A stretch of 31,805 nucleotides of DNA from an uncultured Candidatus Saccharibacteria bacterium (GTDB lineage Bacteria > Patescibacteriota > Saccharimonadia > Saccharimonadales > Saccharimonadaceae): positions 1-31,805 of the forward strand of contig CALHQH010000030.1 in NCBI GenBank assembly GCA_938036625.1, in the 5' to 3' direction. Below are positions 14,605 through 22,044 of the stretch, piece after piece. The position numbers and the translations under genes are program-made. The notes under the pieces were generated by a model, which was not told the DNA's origin, made no database searches, and saw only the letters and a list, made by a program, of their open reading frames with translations. The stretch's first letter is position 1; each line of letters opens with the position of its first letter.

Positions 14605-15780
14605 ATGGAACAACAATCAACCACGCCGTGGGGTAAGATTGCGGTGCTAGCGCTGGGAGCCTTTGTCATTGGAGCGGATGGCTTCATGCTGGCAGCGGTA
14701 TTGCCACAGGTGGCACAGCAGCTGGGAGTGTCGCTGGGGCAGACTGGCCTCTTGGTGACGGTGTTTGCGTGGGTGTATGCACTGGCGGCACCACTGTGTG
14801 GCATGCTGATGGGACAGCGCAATCGGCGGTCGACCTTGGTGCTAGCACTGACGATATTTGCAATTGGTAATGGAGTGGCAGCGCTTGCGTCGTCATTTGT
14901 GTGGATGATGGCAGCTCGAGTGATGGCAGCCTTGGGCTCAGCTATGATGATGCCAACGGCAATGGCTTTGGCAACTAGCCTTGCCCCAGTCAAGCATCGT
15001 GGCAAGGCAATCTCCGTCGTTACAACAGGCATGACGATGGCAACGGTGCTCGCTGTGCCGCTGGGCTCGGTTATGGGGGAGCGCTATGGCTACCACGCGC
15101 TGTTTTGGGCAATGGCGGTGGCTGCAGTACTGGTGTTGTGTGGCATTGTGCTGGGCATTCGGGCACGTGAGGCGCAGCCAGCGCAGCAGGTGCCAACCGT
15201 TCGGGCATTGGTGGCGGGCCTGGCTAATCGTCAGGTTGCACTGACGTTATTGATAACAGTAGTGATATTTGTCGCTGGCACCAGCGTGATTTCGTATCTG
15301 AGTGCGGTGGTGCAGCAGGCGGGTCTGCACGAATACTTTAGCTGGATTTTGCTCATCTTTGGTGTGGGCTCACTCCTGGGTGGTGTGCTAGGCGGCTGGC
15401 TGACCGATCGTTTTGCCCACATTTGGCTGGCCCGCTGGGCAATGCTTGCCTTTGCGTTGGCGCTTGCTTTGCTCGGTGTGGCGGCTGGGATGCCAGGTGC
15501 GCTTGGTCTCGTTGGTGGCAGTGTATTATTATGGACGGCTAGTGCTTGGATTGCCACGATTGCTCAGCAATATCGCATCATTGCGCTTGCCCCAGAGCGG
15601 GCTCAGCTGAATCTTTCACTCAATTCATCCAGTATTTACATTGGTCAAGGCTTTGGTGGTATGCTAGGCAGTGCGATTATTAGTAGCCAGCCAGCTCAGG
15701 TAATCCCACTGGTAGCGGCCGGTGTGGTAGTGCTTGCCTTGGCAATGACCAGCAGGTATGAGACAATACAAAGGAAATGA
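14605..15780 (+). CDS. MFS transporter, DHA1 / AraJ-type exporter
   Basis: 391 residues with 12 hydrophobic segments. The ATG at 14605 is chosen because GAAAGGA lies 9 bases upstream and the longer frame from 14518 would run through the promoter and operators. The N-terminus (GKIAVLALGAFVIGADGFML) is typical of the AraJ/YdhP drug-efflux branch, and GQRNRRSTLVLALTIFAIGN holds the loop 2-3 region (diverged GxLaDrxGrr). The substrate is unknown; sugars, drugs and other small molecules are moved by relatives. It is paired with a repressor overlapping its stop codon (ATGA), so export is probably induced by a ligand of that repressor. Confidence 0.87.
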   Translation: MEQQSTTPWGKIAVLALGAFVIGADGFMLAAVLPQVAQQLGVSLGQTGLLVTVFAWVYALAAPLCGMLMGQRNRRSTLVLALTIFAIGNGVAALASSFVWMMAARVMAALGSAMMMPTAMALATSLAPVKHRGKAISVVTTGMTMATVLAVPLGSVMGERYGYHALFWAMAVAAVLVLCGIVLGIRAREAQPAQQVPTVRALVAGLANRQVALTLLITVVIFVAGTSVISYLSAVVQQAGLHEYFSWILLIFGVGSLLGGVLGGWLTDRFAHIWLARWAMLAFALALALLGVAAGMPGALGLVGGSVLLWTASAWIATIAQQYRIIALAPERAQLNLSLNSSSIYIGQGFGGMLGSAIISSQPAQVIPLVAAGVVVLALAMTSRYETIQRK

Positions 15781-16082
15781 CATCCCAACAAAACACCCCA
15801 ACTGACACACTCGCACCAGAGCATATCTTTGCCGCTCTGTCCGATCCGCTGCGGCTGCGGATTGTCCGTCGCTTGGCTGCGGAGGGGCGGCTGGGCTGCA
15901 GCCAGATCGATCATAATCTCTCACTCTCGACTGTCTCGCACCACTGCAAAGTCCTGCGCGAAGCAGGCATTGTCACGAGCGAAGCGGTTGGCACCCAGCG
16001 CGTGTTGGTGCTGCGGCCAGAGTTTGCCCGGCAGTTCGCTGGTGTGCTCGCGACGATTGCCGAGCTAGATAAAGCGAAGTGA
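15777..16082 (+). CDS. ArsR-family transcriptional repressor
   Basis: 101 residues with the ArsR winged-helix pattern: HIFAALSDPLRLRIVRRLA, CSQIDHNLSLSTVSHHCKVL as the helix-turn-helix, then REAGIVTSEAVGTQRVLVLR as the wing. The metal-binding ELCVCDL motif of ArsR/SmtB is absent; only C41-like and C57-like cysteines remain, so it need not sense metal. The start overlaps the MFS stop (ATGA). The likely targets are the two TTCGA palindromes before the MFS gene, giving an autoregulated efflux unit. Confidence 0.87.
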   Translation: MTSQQNTPTDTLAPEHIFAALSDPLRLRIVRRLAAEGRLGCSQIDHNLSLSTVSHHCKVLREAGIVTSEAVGTQRVLVLRPEFARQFAGVLATIAELDKAK

Positions 16083-16087
16083 TTACC

Positions 16088-16113
16088 AAAATATCCCCTT
16101 ATGCAGGGGATAT
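16088..16113 (-). terminator. Terminator of rpmB
   Basis: ATATCCCC and GGGGATAT pair around TTATGCA (16091-16113). On the minus strand the hairpin is followed by TTTTGG. It also lies just after the arsR stop and may stop that transcript. Confidence 0.6.
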
Positions 16114-16139
16114 CTACAGGTGTCGTTTGCTCGGGGCGA

Positions 16140-16364
16140 CTACGCCGCAGCTTTGGCCTTTGTCTTGGCGCTGGTGAGCAGGCCTTTTTTCTTGAGGGTG
16201 CGAATCGCCTTGGTCGAGAGAACCATGGTGACCTTTTGCCCATCTACAACGAAGGTCTTTTTCTGAAGGTTTGGTTTGAAGACTCGCTTGGTGCGTCGCA
16301 ACGAGAAGCTCACATTGTTGCCGAATTGCTTACCCTTGCCAGTCAGTTCACATCGTGCTGCCAT
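16140..16364 (-). CDS. rpmB: 50S ribosomal protein L28
   Basis: 74 residues from the ATG at 16364. The start MAARCELTGKGKQFGNNVSF and the later RRTKRVFKPNLQKKTF match the L28 family, including the typical C-x-x-(T)GK opening. A longer open frame begins at 16448 but would run through the promoter. The C-terminal tail is Ala/Lys-rich. It is a monocistronic unit with a near-consensus promoter, divergent from the M50 protease. Confidence 0.93.
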   Translation of the reverse strand: MAARCELTGKGKQFGNNVSFSLRRTKRVFKPNLQKKTFVVDGQKVTMVLSTKAIRTLKKKGLLTSAKTKAKAAA

Positions 16365-16406
16365 ATTCTTATTCCACTTATAACTTATATTATTACAATC
16401 TGTATT

Positions 16407-16435
16407 AGTATACGCTGCCACGGAGGCAATGTCAA
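16407..16435 (-). promoter_or_regulatory. Promoter of rpmB
   Basis: Minus strand consensus TTGACA (16430-16435), a 17-nt spacer and TATACT (16407-16412): the strongest non-rRNA promoter in the window, fitting a ribosomal protein. Confidence 0.9.
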
Positions 16436-16453
16436 GGTGGGTAGGCAATGTGG

Positions 16454-16459
16454 TACAAT
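16454..16459 (+). promoter_or_regulatory. -10 element of the M50 protease gene, leaderless layout
   Basis: TACAAT followed by six bases (AAAGAA) and the ATG at 16466. No Shine-Dalgarno site fits between. The -35 is weak and overlaps that of the divergent rpmB promoter. Confidence 0.55.
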
Positions 16460-16465
16460 AAAGAA

Positions 16466-17101
16466 ATGCATATTGATATCGCTCACCTCATTATCGTCCT
16501 TGTTGTTATTCTTATCTCAATGACGCTGCACGAGGCGATGCATGGCTTTGTGGCGTACTGGCTGGGTGATGATACGGCCAAGGAGCAGGGGCGTTTGACG
16601 CTCAACCCAGTGCATCATATCGATCCATTCTTGACCATCCTTTTGCCGCTGAGCTTGGCATTGCTGGGCCTACCAGTGTTTGGTGGGGCCAAGCCAGTGC
16701 CATACAACCCCGAGCGAGTGCGGGGCGATGAATGGGGCGCAGCGCTGGTGGGGCTGGCTGGGCCACTGACGAACTTCGTCATTGCCTTCATCTGCTTTGG
16801 CCTATATGCGACGGTCGCTGGGCCAGCGGTGCAGCCGCTGCTTGCCACGGCGGTGAGTGTGAATCTTGGATTCTTCGTCTTTAATATGCTGCCGATTCCG
16901 CCGCTCGATGGTTCGCGTGTGCTGTATGCTTTGGCACCAGAGTTTGTGCGCCGCGGCATGGAGGTGGTGGAGCAGTACGGCGTGATGCTGGTCTTTGTGC
17001 TGGTATTGGTCGGTAGCTCGGCCATTGGCAATGTGATGATGGCAGCTATCAGGGGCATTTTGCAGCTTTTCTCGCTGGTGTTTGGCGTGTCGCTTGGTTA
17101 G
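16466..17101 (+). CDS. Site-2 protease-like membrane metalloprotease (M50)
   Basis: 211 residues from the ATG at 16466; the in-frame ATG at 16448 lies upstream of the -10 and is unlikely. It is a compact polytopic protein. HEAMH at 22-26 is the HExxH zinc motif within the first helix, and NMLPIPPLDGSR is the second motif (NxxPxPxLDG) supplying the third zinc ligand. GGAKPVPYNP and LAGPLTNF are also typical of the short, PDZ-less M50 group (YwhC-like). Such proteases cut transmembrane segments of regulatory or signal-peptide remnants; the substrate is unknown. Confidence 0.9.
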   Translation: MHIDIAHLIIVLVVILISMTLHEAMHGFVAYWLGDDTAKEQGRLTLNPVHHIDPFLTILLPLSLALLGLPVFGGAKPVPYNPERVRGDEWGAALVGLAGPLTNFVIAFICFGLYATVAGPAVQPLLATAVSVNLGFFVFNMLPIPPLDGSRVLYALAPEFVRRGMEVVEQYGVMLVFVLVLVGSSAIGNVMMAAIRGILQLFSLVFGVSLG

Positions 17102-17348
17102 GATTTGCTTTAAAAAAGGGGGGTTGCGTGGGGCTCGGAAATAAGCGAGCTTGATGAGAGCTGAGTGGCAATAGCTTATCTGCACTCATAGTTCAGTAGA
17201 TGAGATAGAACATCTGTCATTTGTTTTGATGTCTCTATCGCTCTAATACCAGAGATTATAGTTAGCGAATGTCGGCTTTGTATGATGCGAAGCAGGGAAG
17301 CGTGCCGCTCTTGATACTGCAAACGTGACGCCGCCTACCATTCTGTGG

Positions 17349-17354
17349 TATACT
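17349..17354 (+). promoter_or_regulatory. -10 element of the 6S-like RNA
   Basis: TATACT, 7 bases before the closing stem. GTGACG (17325-17330) is a possible -35 with an 18-nt spacer. The interval 17102-17324 shows no gene. Confidence 0.55.
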
Positions 17355-17360
17355 AAGAGT

Positions 17361-17509
17361 GTCCCAGACAAATATCGGGCGTGTATGATTTTCCTAACAT
17401 CATATGATAGGGATTCCAATATTCACCGTACCCGTGGGTATGGATGAGGAAACCCACCTTGCATCATGCAGGGGAATATCAAGCGCCCGGGGTGAGTCTG
17501 GGATTTTTT
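17361..17509 (+). ncRNA. ssrS: Rod-shaped structured RNA, candidate 6S RNA
   Basis: A TATACT -10 precedes a transcript that folds into one long rod. The closing stem is TCCCAGAC/GTCTGGGA (17362-17369 with 17496-17503). A second stem (17375-17382 with 17483-17490, CGGGCG/CGCCCG) follows an internal loop. Then comes a large central open region, and an apical arm 17411-17454 with GGATTCC/GGAAACC and CCGTACCC/GGGTATGG. The 3' side of the central loop has a small TGCATCATGCA hairpin. A T-run (17504-17509) ends it. Closing stem, central bubble and long apical arm are the 6S plan, which mimics an open promoter to hold RNA polymerase. Family membership is inferred from shape only; no SRP RNA motif is present. 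Confidence 0.6.
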
Positions 17510-17575
17510 GATAGCTGAAGGTCAAGAGTATCACACAGTTCCTCTTTATCACTCCCTCCGATAGAACGCTATAAG

Positions 17576-17643
17576 GGTCGATACCTCCCAGGTATCGACC
17601 TCTTGACGCCAGGGCTGCTAATCGGTTATTACAACCGATTAGC
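17576..17643. repeat. Two tandem perfect hairpins
   Basis: GGTCGATACC/GGTATCGACC (17576-17600) and GCTAATCGGTT/AACCGATTAGC (17617-17643, 11 bp) are perfect inverted repeats 16 bp apart. Neither has a T-run on the plus strand, so they are not ordinary terminators. They lie between the 6S-like RNA and rnpB. Confidence 0.7.
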
Positions 17644-17646
17644 ACA

Positions 17647-17669
17647 CTCCATTAGATGAAGTGATGGAG
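17647..17669 (+). repeat. Intergenic hairpin element, copy 1
   Basis: CTCCAT and ATGGAG pair around a loop holding GATGAAGTG. A second copy with the same core GATGAAGTGATGG is at 26422-26444. Here it lies about 57 bp before the rnpB -10. Confidence 0.55.
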
Positions 17670-17726
17670 AGGGCTCTGCACTGAAGATGAAGGTTTTGAC
17701 ACCCACGTATCATAAATCCCTTATGC

Positions 17727-17732
17727 TATAAT
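17727..17732 (+). promoter_or_regulatory. -10 element of rnpB
   Basis: Consensus TATAAT, 7 bases before the first paired base of RNase P RNA. A TTGACA lies at 17696-17701 but the 25-nt spacing is too long to use. Confidence 0.75.
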
Positions 17733-17738
17733 AAAGAG

Positions 17739-18101
17739 GCAGTCTATTAGATGATCGCTTGCGACCTAGCAAGAGGAAAGTCCGGGCAGCACAGGATACG
17801 ACAGTCGCTAACGGCGACCGGGGGCAACCCTAGGGAAAGTGCCACAGAAACGATACCGCTCCGCAACACCAATGCTTGCGCGCAGTAGCGCTCGAGTAGC
17901 GGGGTAAGGGTGAAAGGAGTGAGGTAAGAGCTCACAGCGCTGCATGGTGACATGCCGCGGAGGTAAACCCTGTCGGCTGCAAGGAGATAGCCACGGATGA
18001 GTGATCCGCTTGTGGCTATCGCTAACCGCTCGATTTGCAGAGCAATTTGCAAACTAGATAGATGATCATCCACGACAGAACCCGGCTTATCGATAGGCTG
18101 C
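17739..18101 (+). ncRNA. rnpB: RNase P RNA, bacterial type A
   Basis: The catalytic RNA that trims tRNA 5' leaders. The conserved P4 region is plain: GAGGAAAGTCCGGGC (from 17772) and ACAGAACCCGGCTTA (from 18076). GTGCCACAGAAAC, GGTAAACCC and AAGGGTGAAAGG are also universal core blocks. The P1 stem is GCAGTCTAT (17739-17747) with ATAGGCTGC (18093-18101), one G-U pair, which sets the ends. Size about 363 nt is normal. It would process the three tRNAs here. Confidence 0.96.
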
Positions 18102-18119
18102 TTTATGGTATGATGTGTT

Positions 18120-18145
18120 AGCTCCAACTTTGGAGCTTTGATTTT
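18120..18145 (+). terminator. Terminator of rnpB
   Basis: AGCTCCA and TGGAGCT pair around ACTT and run into TTGATTTT. Confidence 0.7.
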
Positions 18146-18202
18146 CTACGGCCTCCTTGCCGAATAAGAACATATCTGGAAGCCGGCGACTGGGCAAGCA
18201 GA

Positions 18203-18233
18203 AATACACACCTCTGTTACGGAGATGTGTATT
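18203..18233 (-). terminator. Terminator of infC-rpmI-rplT
   Basis: AATACACA and TGTGTATT pair, with the inner CTC/GAG pairs extending the stem, just downstream of rplT on the minus strand. The minus-strand tail is TTTCT. Confidence 0.7.
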
Positions 18234-18260
18234 CTTCACAACGTCGTATAAATTGCTACA

Positions 18261-18608
18261 CTACTTGCGAGTGACCTGCTTCACGACAGCTGCAAAAGCC
18301 TGTGGCTCGTTGACGGCTAGCTCGGCGAGAACCTTGCGGTCGAGCGCCACACCAGCAGCCTTGATGTCGGCAATCAGGCGGCCATAGGTGGTGCCATTTT
18401 GCCGGGCGGCAGCGTTGATGCGGGTGATCCACAACTGGCGCAGGTCGCGCTTGCGGTTGCGGCGGTCGCGGTAGGCGTATTGCAGAGCCCGGATTACCCC
18501 TTGCTTGGCAAGGCGGAAGCTCCGGGTGCGATTGTGTTGCATTCCTTTGGCAGCTCGCAGCATCTTGGCATGGCGAGCGTGGGCGGTTGTTCCTCGTTTG
18601 ACGCGCAT
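18261..18608 (-). CDS. rplT: 50S ribosomal protein L20
   Basis: 115 residues, the normal length. The core FRLAKQGVIRALQYAYRDRR followed by NRKRDLRQLWITRINAA is diagnostic of L20. The family YYGRRRRNF segment is MQHNRTRSF here. A TTAGGAG motif precedes the ATG by 8 bases. It is third in the infC-rpmI-rplT operon, only 3 bp from rpmI. In other bacteria L20 or L20-like structure in the leader represses this operon; here no clear L20 site was identified in the leader. Confidence 0.96.
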   Translation of the reverse strand: MRVKRGTTAHARHAKMLRAAKGMQHNRTRSFRLAKQGVIRALQYAYRDRRNRKRDLRQLWITRINAAARQNGTTYGRLIADIKAAGVALDRKVLAELAVNEPQAFAAVVKQVTRK

Positions 18609-18611
18609 ATG

Positions 18612-18806
18612 TTAGACTCCTAAGGCTCGTTTAGCATTTTTGGCCATACCACCGGTGATGGTAGCAGGGGTATTGATATTGCGCTTGCGCGATTTGCTCT
18701 TCTTGGAGAGCATGTGGTTCCCGAAGGCACGCCGACGGGTCAGTTTGCCGGTACTGGTTAGCTTAATGCGCTTAGCAGTGCCCTTGTGGGTCTTGAGTTT
18801 TGGCAT
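18612..18806 (-). CDS. rpmI: 50S ribosomal protein L35
   Basis: 64 residues, the normal length. PKLKTHKGTAKRIKLTSTGK is the classic L35 opening, and RRAFGNHMLSKKS(K)SRKR completes the family pattern. The ATG shares one base with the infC stop (TAATG), and AAGGAG lies inside the end of infC. Confidence 0.96.
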   Translation of the reverse strand: MPKLKTHKGTAKRIKLTSTGKLTRRRAFGNHMLSKKSKSRKRNINTPATITGGMAKNAKRALGV

Positions 18807-19312
18807 TACTTACTCCTTATTACGATGCTGAGGTTGCGCCCAGCCATCAGTGGTTTTTGCTCGACAATCGCTTCGTCCTCAAGGGCGGAGACAACCTGGC
18901 TAATTAAATTATAGCCAAGCTCACGATGCGCCATCTCGCGGCCGCGGAAGAAGATCAAAACCTTGACCTTGTGCCCCTCAGCCAAGAACTTGCGAATCTT
19001 GCGCAGCTTGATCTCCAGATCATTAGCACCAATCTTTAGACCAAAACGCATCTGCTTGAGCTCATTGGCTTTGTTGCTTCGCCGGTTGCGCTGCTGCTCC
19101 TTCATCTTTTGGTACTGGTATTTGCCCCAATCGATGATCTTCACAACGGGTGGGTTAGCATTGGGCGAAAACTCCACCAAGTCTACGCCAGCTTGCCGCG
19201 CCTTATCCAGGGCTGCCTGCCGGCTCATGATGCCAAGTTGTTCGCCGCTTTCGCCAATGACGCGCAGCTCGCGTGCGCGGATGGCTTCGTTGATGCGGGT
19301 GGTTGATTTGAT
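18806..19312 (-). CDS. infC: Translation initiation factor IF-3 with an AUC start
   Basis: 168 residues from an ATC at 19310-19312. IF3 binds the 30S subunit and rejects wrong start codons. The N-domain (TTRINEAIRARELRVIGESG, EQLGIMSRQAALDKA, VDLVEFSPNANPPVVKIIDWG) and C-domain (KIGANDLEIKLRKIRKFL, FRGREMAHRELG) are complete. The only ATG in frame before the C-domain (at 19228) would cut off about 28 conserved residues. No ATG, GTG or TTG lies between that and the upstream stop. ATC follows a perfect AAGGAG (19319-19324) with a 6-nt spacer. E. coli infC likewise uses AUU and is autoregulated through it, so the same logic is likely here. Confidence 0.93.
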   Translation of the reverse strand: MKSTTRINEAIRARELRVIGESGEQLGIMSRQAALDKARQAGVDLVEFSPNANPPVVKIIDWGKYQYQKMKEQQRNRRSNKANELKQMRFGLKIGANDLEIKLRKIRKFLAEGHKVKVLIFFRGREMAHRELGYNLISQVVSALEDEAIVEQKPLMAGRNLSIVIRSK

Positions 19313-19356
19313 TGTGCTCTCCTTTGCTTGAGCTTAAAACGAATTGACTCCCCAAA

Positions 19357-19421
19357 AGTTTACCAGATGTCGCCGCAAAAGGCAAATAAAATATGCCGTG
19401 GCTTGGTGATTTTTTGCGGCG
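19357..19421 (-). promoter_or_regulatory. infC operon promoter with a 10-bp inverted repeat
   Basis: Minus strand TTGCCT (19380-19385), a 17-nt spacer and TAAACT (19357-19362). A perfect inverted repeat CGCCGCAAAA / TTTTGCGGCG (19371-19380 and 19412-19421) flanks the -35, with an inner GGCA/TGCC hairpin. It may be an operator or, if an upstream start is used, a leader structure. The interval 19422-19582 holds only a weak hairpin (19462-19478). Confidence 0.5.
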
Positions 19422-19582
19422 ATTGCTCGGTGAGAGACGCTACAGATAGGGTTATGAGAATGAAAACCCCTTGGTTTACAGCGTTTTTCTCTTCTGCGCG
19501 TCTATAAATAACGAGCCTCACACCCTACCAACCCCACCAAAGAAAATGCGAGAAACCGGTAGGGCGAGATGCAGACGGGCGG

Positions 19583-20116
19583 CTAATTGTCCTGCGCTTG
19601 CAGCGCCCGAGCACAGGCAATTGCCTGCGTGATTGTCTCTTCGAGTGTTGTGCCTGGCTGCCGCCCAGTGTGCTCGGTGTAGAGTGCGTCGAGGTAGCGC
19701 GTCTTGGGCGCGCCCTCTGGATGACCGTAGACGACCTTGGTAGGGTTCTTGCCGATATGAAGGCCAAATTCTACATTGGTGGTAAAGGCGGGCATACCCA
19801 ATGTAGGTAGCGATCGGTCGATTACGCGTGGTACCCAGAAGAGTACCACCGTTGCTGTGTCGAGCGCTTCCCACTCCCAGCGTGCTTGCTTGAGGAGGTC
19901 GAGCTCGCGCTGAGGCGAGGCATCGTGATTCTCTGGTGCATAGACGATCCCGTCATAGCCTAGCGCTGCAAATATTCGCACCGCCTCGGGTCGCCATGAT
20001 GCGGAGATGAGCTGCTGCGACGCTTCATCGAAGCGTGGTGTGGGGCCAGCGAGGAAGATCGCTGATTGGCCTGGAGTAGGGTAGTGGAGGGGTTGGTTGG
20101 AGTAGTTTGCTTGCAT
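19583..20116 (-). CDS. Nucleoside 2-deoxyribosyltransferase-like protein
   Basis: 177 residues from the ATG at 20116; a longer in-frame start at 20152 lies at the promoter -35. The pattern SAIFLAGPTPR near the N-terminus, SWRPEAVRIF, YDGIVYAPEN, W-E-W-EALD and LFWVPR, then TNVEFGLHIGK, matches the Nuc_deoxyrib_tr2 group. Family enzymes exchange bases between deoxynucleosides; this subgroup is mostly untested. The glutamate in NVEFG is a candidate nucleophile. A role in base or nucleoside salvage fits the nucleotidase elsewhere in the window. Its -10 lies six bases before the ATG, so the mRNA is probably leaderless. Confidence 0.75.
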   Translation of the reverse strand: MQANYSNQPLHYPTPGQSAIFLAGPTPRFDEASQQLISASWRPEAVRIFAALGYDGIVYAPENHDASPQRELDLLKQARWEWEALDTATVVLFWVPRVIDRSLPTLGMPAFTTNVEFGLHIGKNPTKVVYGHPEGAPKTRYLDALYTEHTGRQPGTTLEETITQAIACARALQAQDN

Positions 20117-20122
20117 GGCTCT

Positions 20123-20152
20123 AGTATGGCGGGTTGATGAGGATTCTGTCAA
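20123..20152 (-). promoter_or_regulatory. Promoter of the deoxyribosyltransferase-like gene, leaderless layout
   Basis: Minus strand consensus TTGACA (20147-20152), an 18-nt spacer and CATACT (20123-20128), then six bases and the ATG at 20116. No Shine-Dalgarno site fits. The interval 20153-20241 shows nothing else. Confidence 0.7.
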
Positions 20153-20241
20153 ATGTTATAAATCGCACGTAGTTACAAGATTTCATTGATATATGGCAAA
20201 TTACAGAGGTAGAGTGCGATGTAAAATATACGACGATATTT

Positions 20242-21777
20242 TTACAACGCTTTGATGGGCGCTGGTTGTCGATATTGCAACGCCTCGGAGATGTGAGCAA
20301 TGGTGATGTGCGGCGCTTCATCAAGATCGGCGATGGTCTGGGCTACCTTGATGACCTTGAAATAGCCGCGTGGGCTGAGGCCAAGCTTGGTGCTGGCGGC
20401 ATCGAGAAACTGCTTGACCTCTGGCGAGAGCGGAATAGAGCGCCGTACCTGAGCCGAACTGAGGCGGCTATTGCGCATGGCGCTGCCACCGTAGCGGGCG
20501 GCTTGGGCGCGAATGGCGGTAGAGATGGTGGCTATCGCATGGCGCTGCTCGTGATCGGTGGTGGTGCGGTGTGAGAGCAGTTGCTCGGTGGGGATGCGAT
20601 TGACGGGGATGATCATATCAATCCGATCCATCAGTGGCCCCGACAGGCGCTTCTGGTAGGCGATGATCTGTGTGCTGCTGCAGGTGCAGGCGTGCGTTGG
20701 GTCGCCATAATAGCCACAGGGGCAGGGGTTCATGGTGGCCACCAGCATAAAATCGGCCGGGTAGGTGGCACGCCCTCGTGCTCGGGTGACCGTCACTGTC
20801 GTGTCCTCGAGTGGCTGGCGCAACACCTCAAGCGTCGTGCGCGGATATTCGGGCAGCTCATCAAGGAAGAGCACGCCCAGGTGGGCCAAGCTCACCTCAC
20901 CAGGCTGCGGCACCGACCCACCGCCAATCAGCGATGCGCGGCTTGCCGTGTGGTGCGGCGCCCGAAATGGTCGGGCTTGGACACTCTGGTCGAGCGAGAG
21001 ACCAGCCAGGCTGTGTAGCTTCGTTACGGCCAGTTGCTCATCTGGAGTCAGGGGCGGCAAGAGGCTGGGCAGCGTCTTGGCAAGCATCGACTTGCCGGTG
21101 CCGGGTGGCCCAGTGAAGAGGATGTTGTGGTGGCCCGCTGCGGCGATGGTGAGGGCGCGCTTGGCTTGGGCCTGGCCGTAGATATCATCAAGCAGGGGCG
21201 ATGGCGCGGCTGTTGTTGGTTTATCATCAGTGAGTGGTGGCTGGTAGATTGGTAGCAGTTTTTCGCCCTTGAGATGGAGAAAGAGTGTTGTAAGATCTGG
21301 TACACCATAGAGCGTCACCCCTGATACGAGGGAAGCTTGGGCGAGATTCTCTGTGGGCAAATAGACGGTGTTGTAATTATTATCACGAGCTGCTTCGGCA
21401 ATGGTAATGGCACCTTTGATCGGGCGGAGTGTGCCATCAAGCGCCAGCTCACCAGCAAAGACTGCGCCAGCCACTTGCTCGGGCCGGAGCTGGCCGCTGC
21501 TCGTCAGGAGGGCGAGGGCAATCGGCAGGTCGTAGTGTGTGCCATCCTTGGGTAGCTCGGCCGGCGCGAGGTTGATGGTGATGCGCTGGGCTGGATATTC
21601 CAGCAGGGAGTTGGTGATGGCGCTGCGTACTCGTTCGCGCGCTTCATCGATCGCTTTGTTGCCCAGGCCAACGATCTGCAGGGCGGGCAAGCCCTTGGTC
21701 ATGTCGCTCTCGACATCAATCATATGGCCAGCGAACCCTACGGGCGCAACCGACCTGATTTTTGCGACTTTGTTCAT
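20242..21777 (-). CDS. comM: ComM-like AAA+ ATPase (YifB / Mg-chelatase family)
   Basis: 511 residues from the ATG at 21777; the frame extends to 21993 but the extra 72 residues do not fit the family. The N-terminal ChlI/Lon-like domain (about 1-165) includes GLGNKAIDEARERVRSA and NLAPAELPKDGTHYDLPIAL. The AAA+ domain has Walker A GPPGTGKS (223-230), Walker B LFLDE (303-307) and a cysteine cluster (PCPCGYYGDP, then ACTC) as in the family. ComM is a hexameric helicase that drives branch migration when transformed DNA is integrated. With the pilin-like genes at the left edge this fits natural competence, inferred. A TATAAA lies four bases before the ATG, so a very short leader is possible. Confidence 0.93.
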   Translation of the reverse strand: MNKVAKIRSVAPVGFAGHMIDVESDMTKGLPALQIVGLGNKAIDEARERVRSAITNSLLEYPAQRITINLAPAELPKDGTHYDLPIALALLTSSGQLRPEQVAGAVFAGELALDGTLRPIKGAITIAEAARDNNYNTVYLPTENLAQASLVSGVTLYGVPDLTTLFLHLKGEKLLPIYQPPLTDDKPTTAAPSPLLDDIYGQAQAKRALTIAAAGHHNILFTGPPGTGKSMLAKTLPSLLPPLTPDEQLAVTKLHSLAGLSLDQSVQARPFRAPHHTASRASLIGGGSVPQPGEVSLAHLGVLFLDELPEYPRTTLEVLRQPLEDTTVTVTRARGRATYPADFMLVATMNPCPCGYYGDPTHACTCSSTQIIAYQKRLSGPLMDRIDMIIPVNRIPTEQLLSHRTTTDHEQRHAIATISTAIRAQAARYGGSAMRNSRLSSAQVRRSIPLSPEVKQFLDAASTKLGLSPRGYFKVIKVAQTIADLDEAPHITIAHISEALQYRQPAPIKAL

Positions 21778-22026
21778 GCTGTTTATAGTTAAGCATATTG
21801 GTGGGGTCTGTGCAAATTGTTTTGGTATGAGTTTGTATGAGCTTACAAATCTGTGAGAATACGATTTTGTATACAGAGATGAGAAAAAGAGCGCTGCGAT
21901 GGAGATGAGGGCACTTTGGCGCTGTGAGATGATCTGGGGCTTAAACCTCTCCAAGAAAGCCAACCTCAAGTTGCCCATAGTTGTGACATCCAAACTACGA
22001 GGGATTATACATGAGCAAAACCGTGC

Positions 22027-22032
22027 TATAAT
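22027..22032 (+). promoter_or_regulatory. -10 element of tmRNA
   Basis: Consensus TATAAT 12 bases before the mature tmRNA 5' end; the -35 is weak. The interval 21778-22026 holds no other feature. Confidence 0.7.
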
Positions 22033-22044
22033 ATGTGCAGACGT

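Noticed and set aside
17361..17509. Signal recognition particle RNA
   Set aside because: The conserved GGAAGGAGCAGC-type apical motif is absent; the central bubble fits 6S RNA better.
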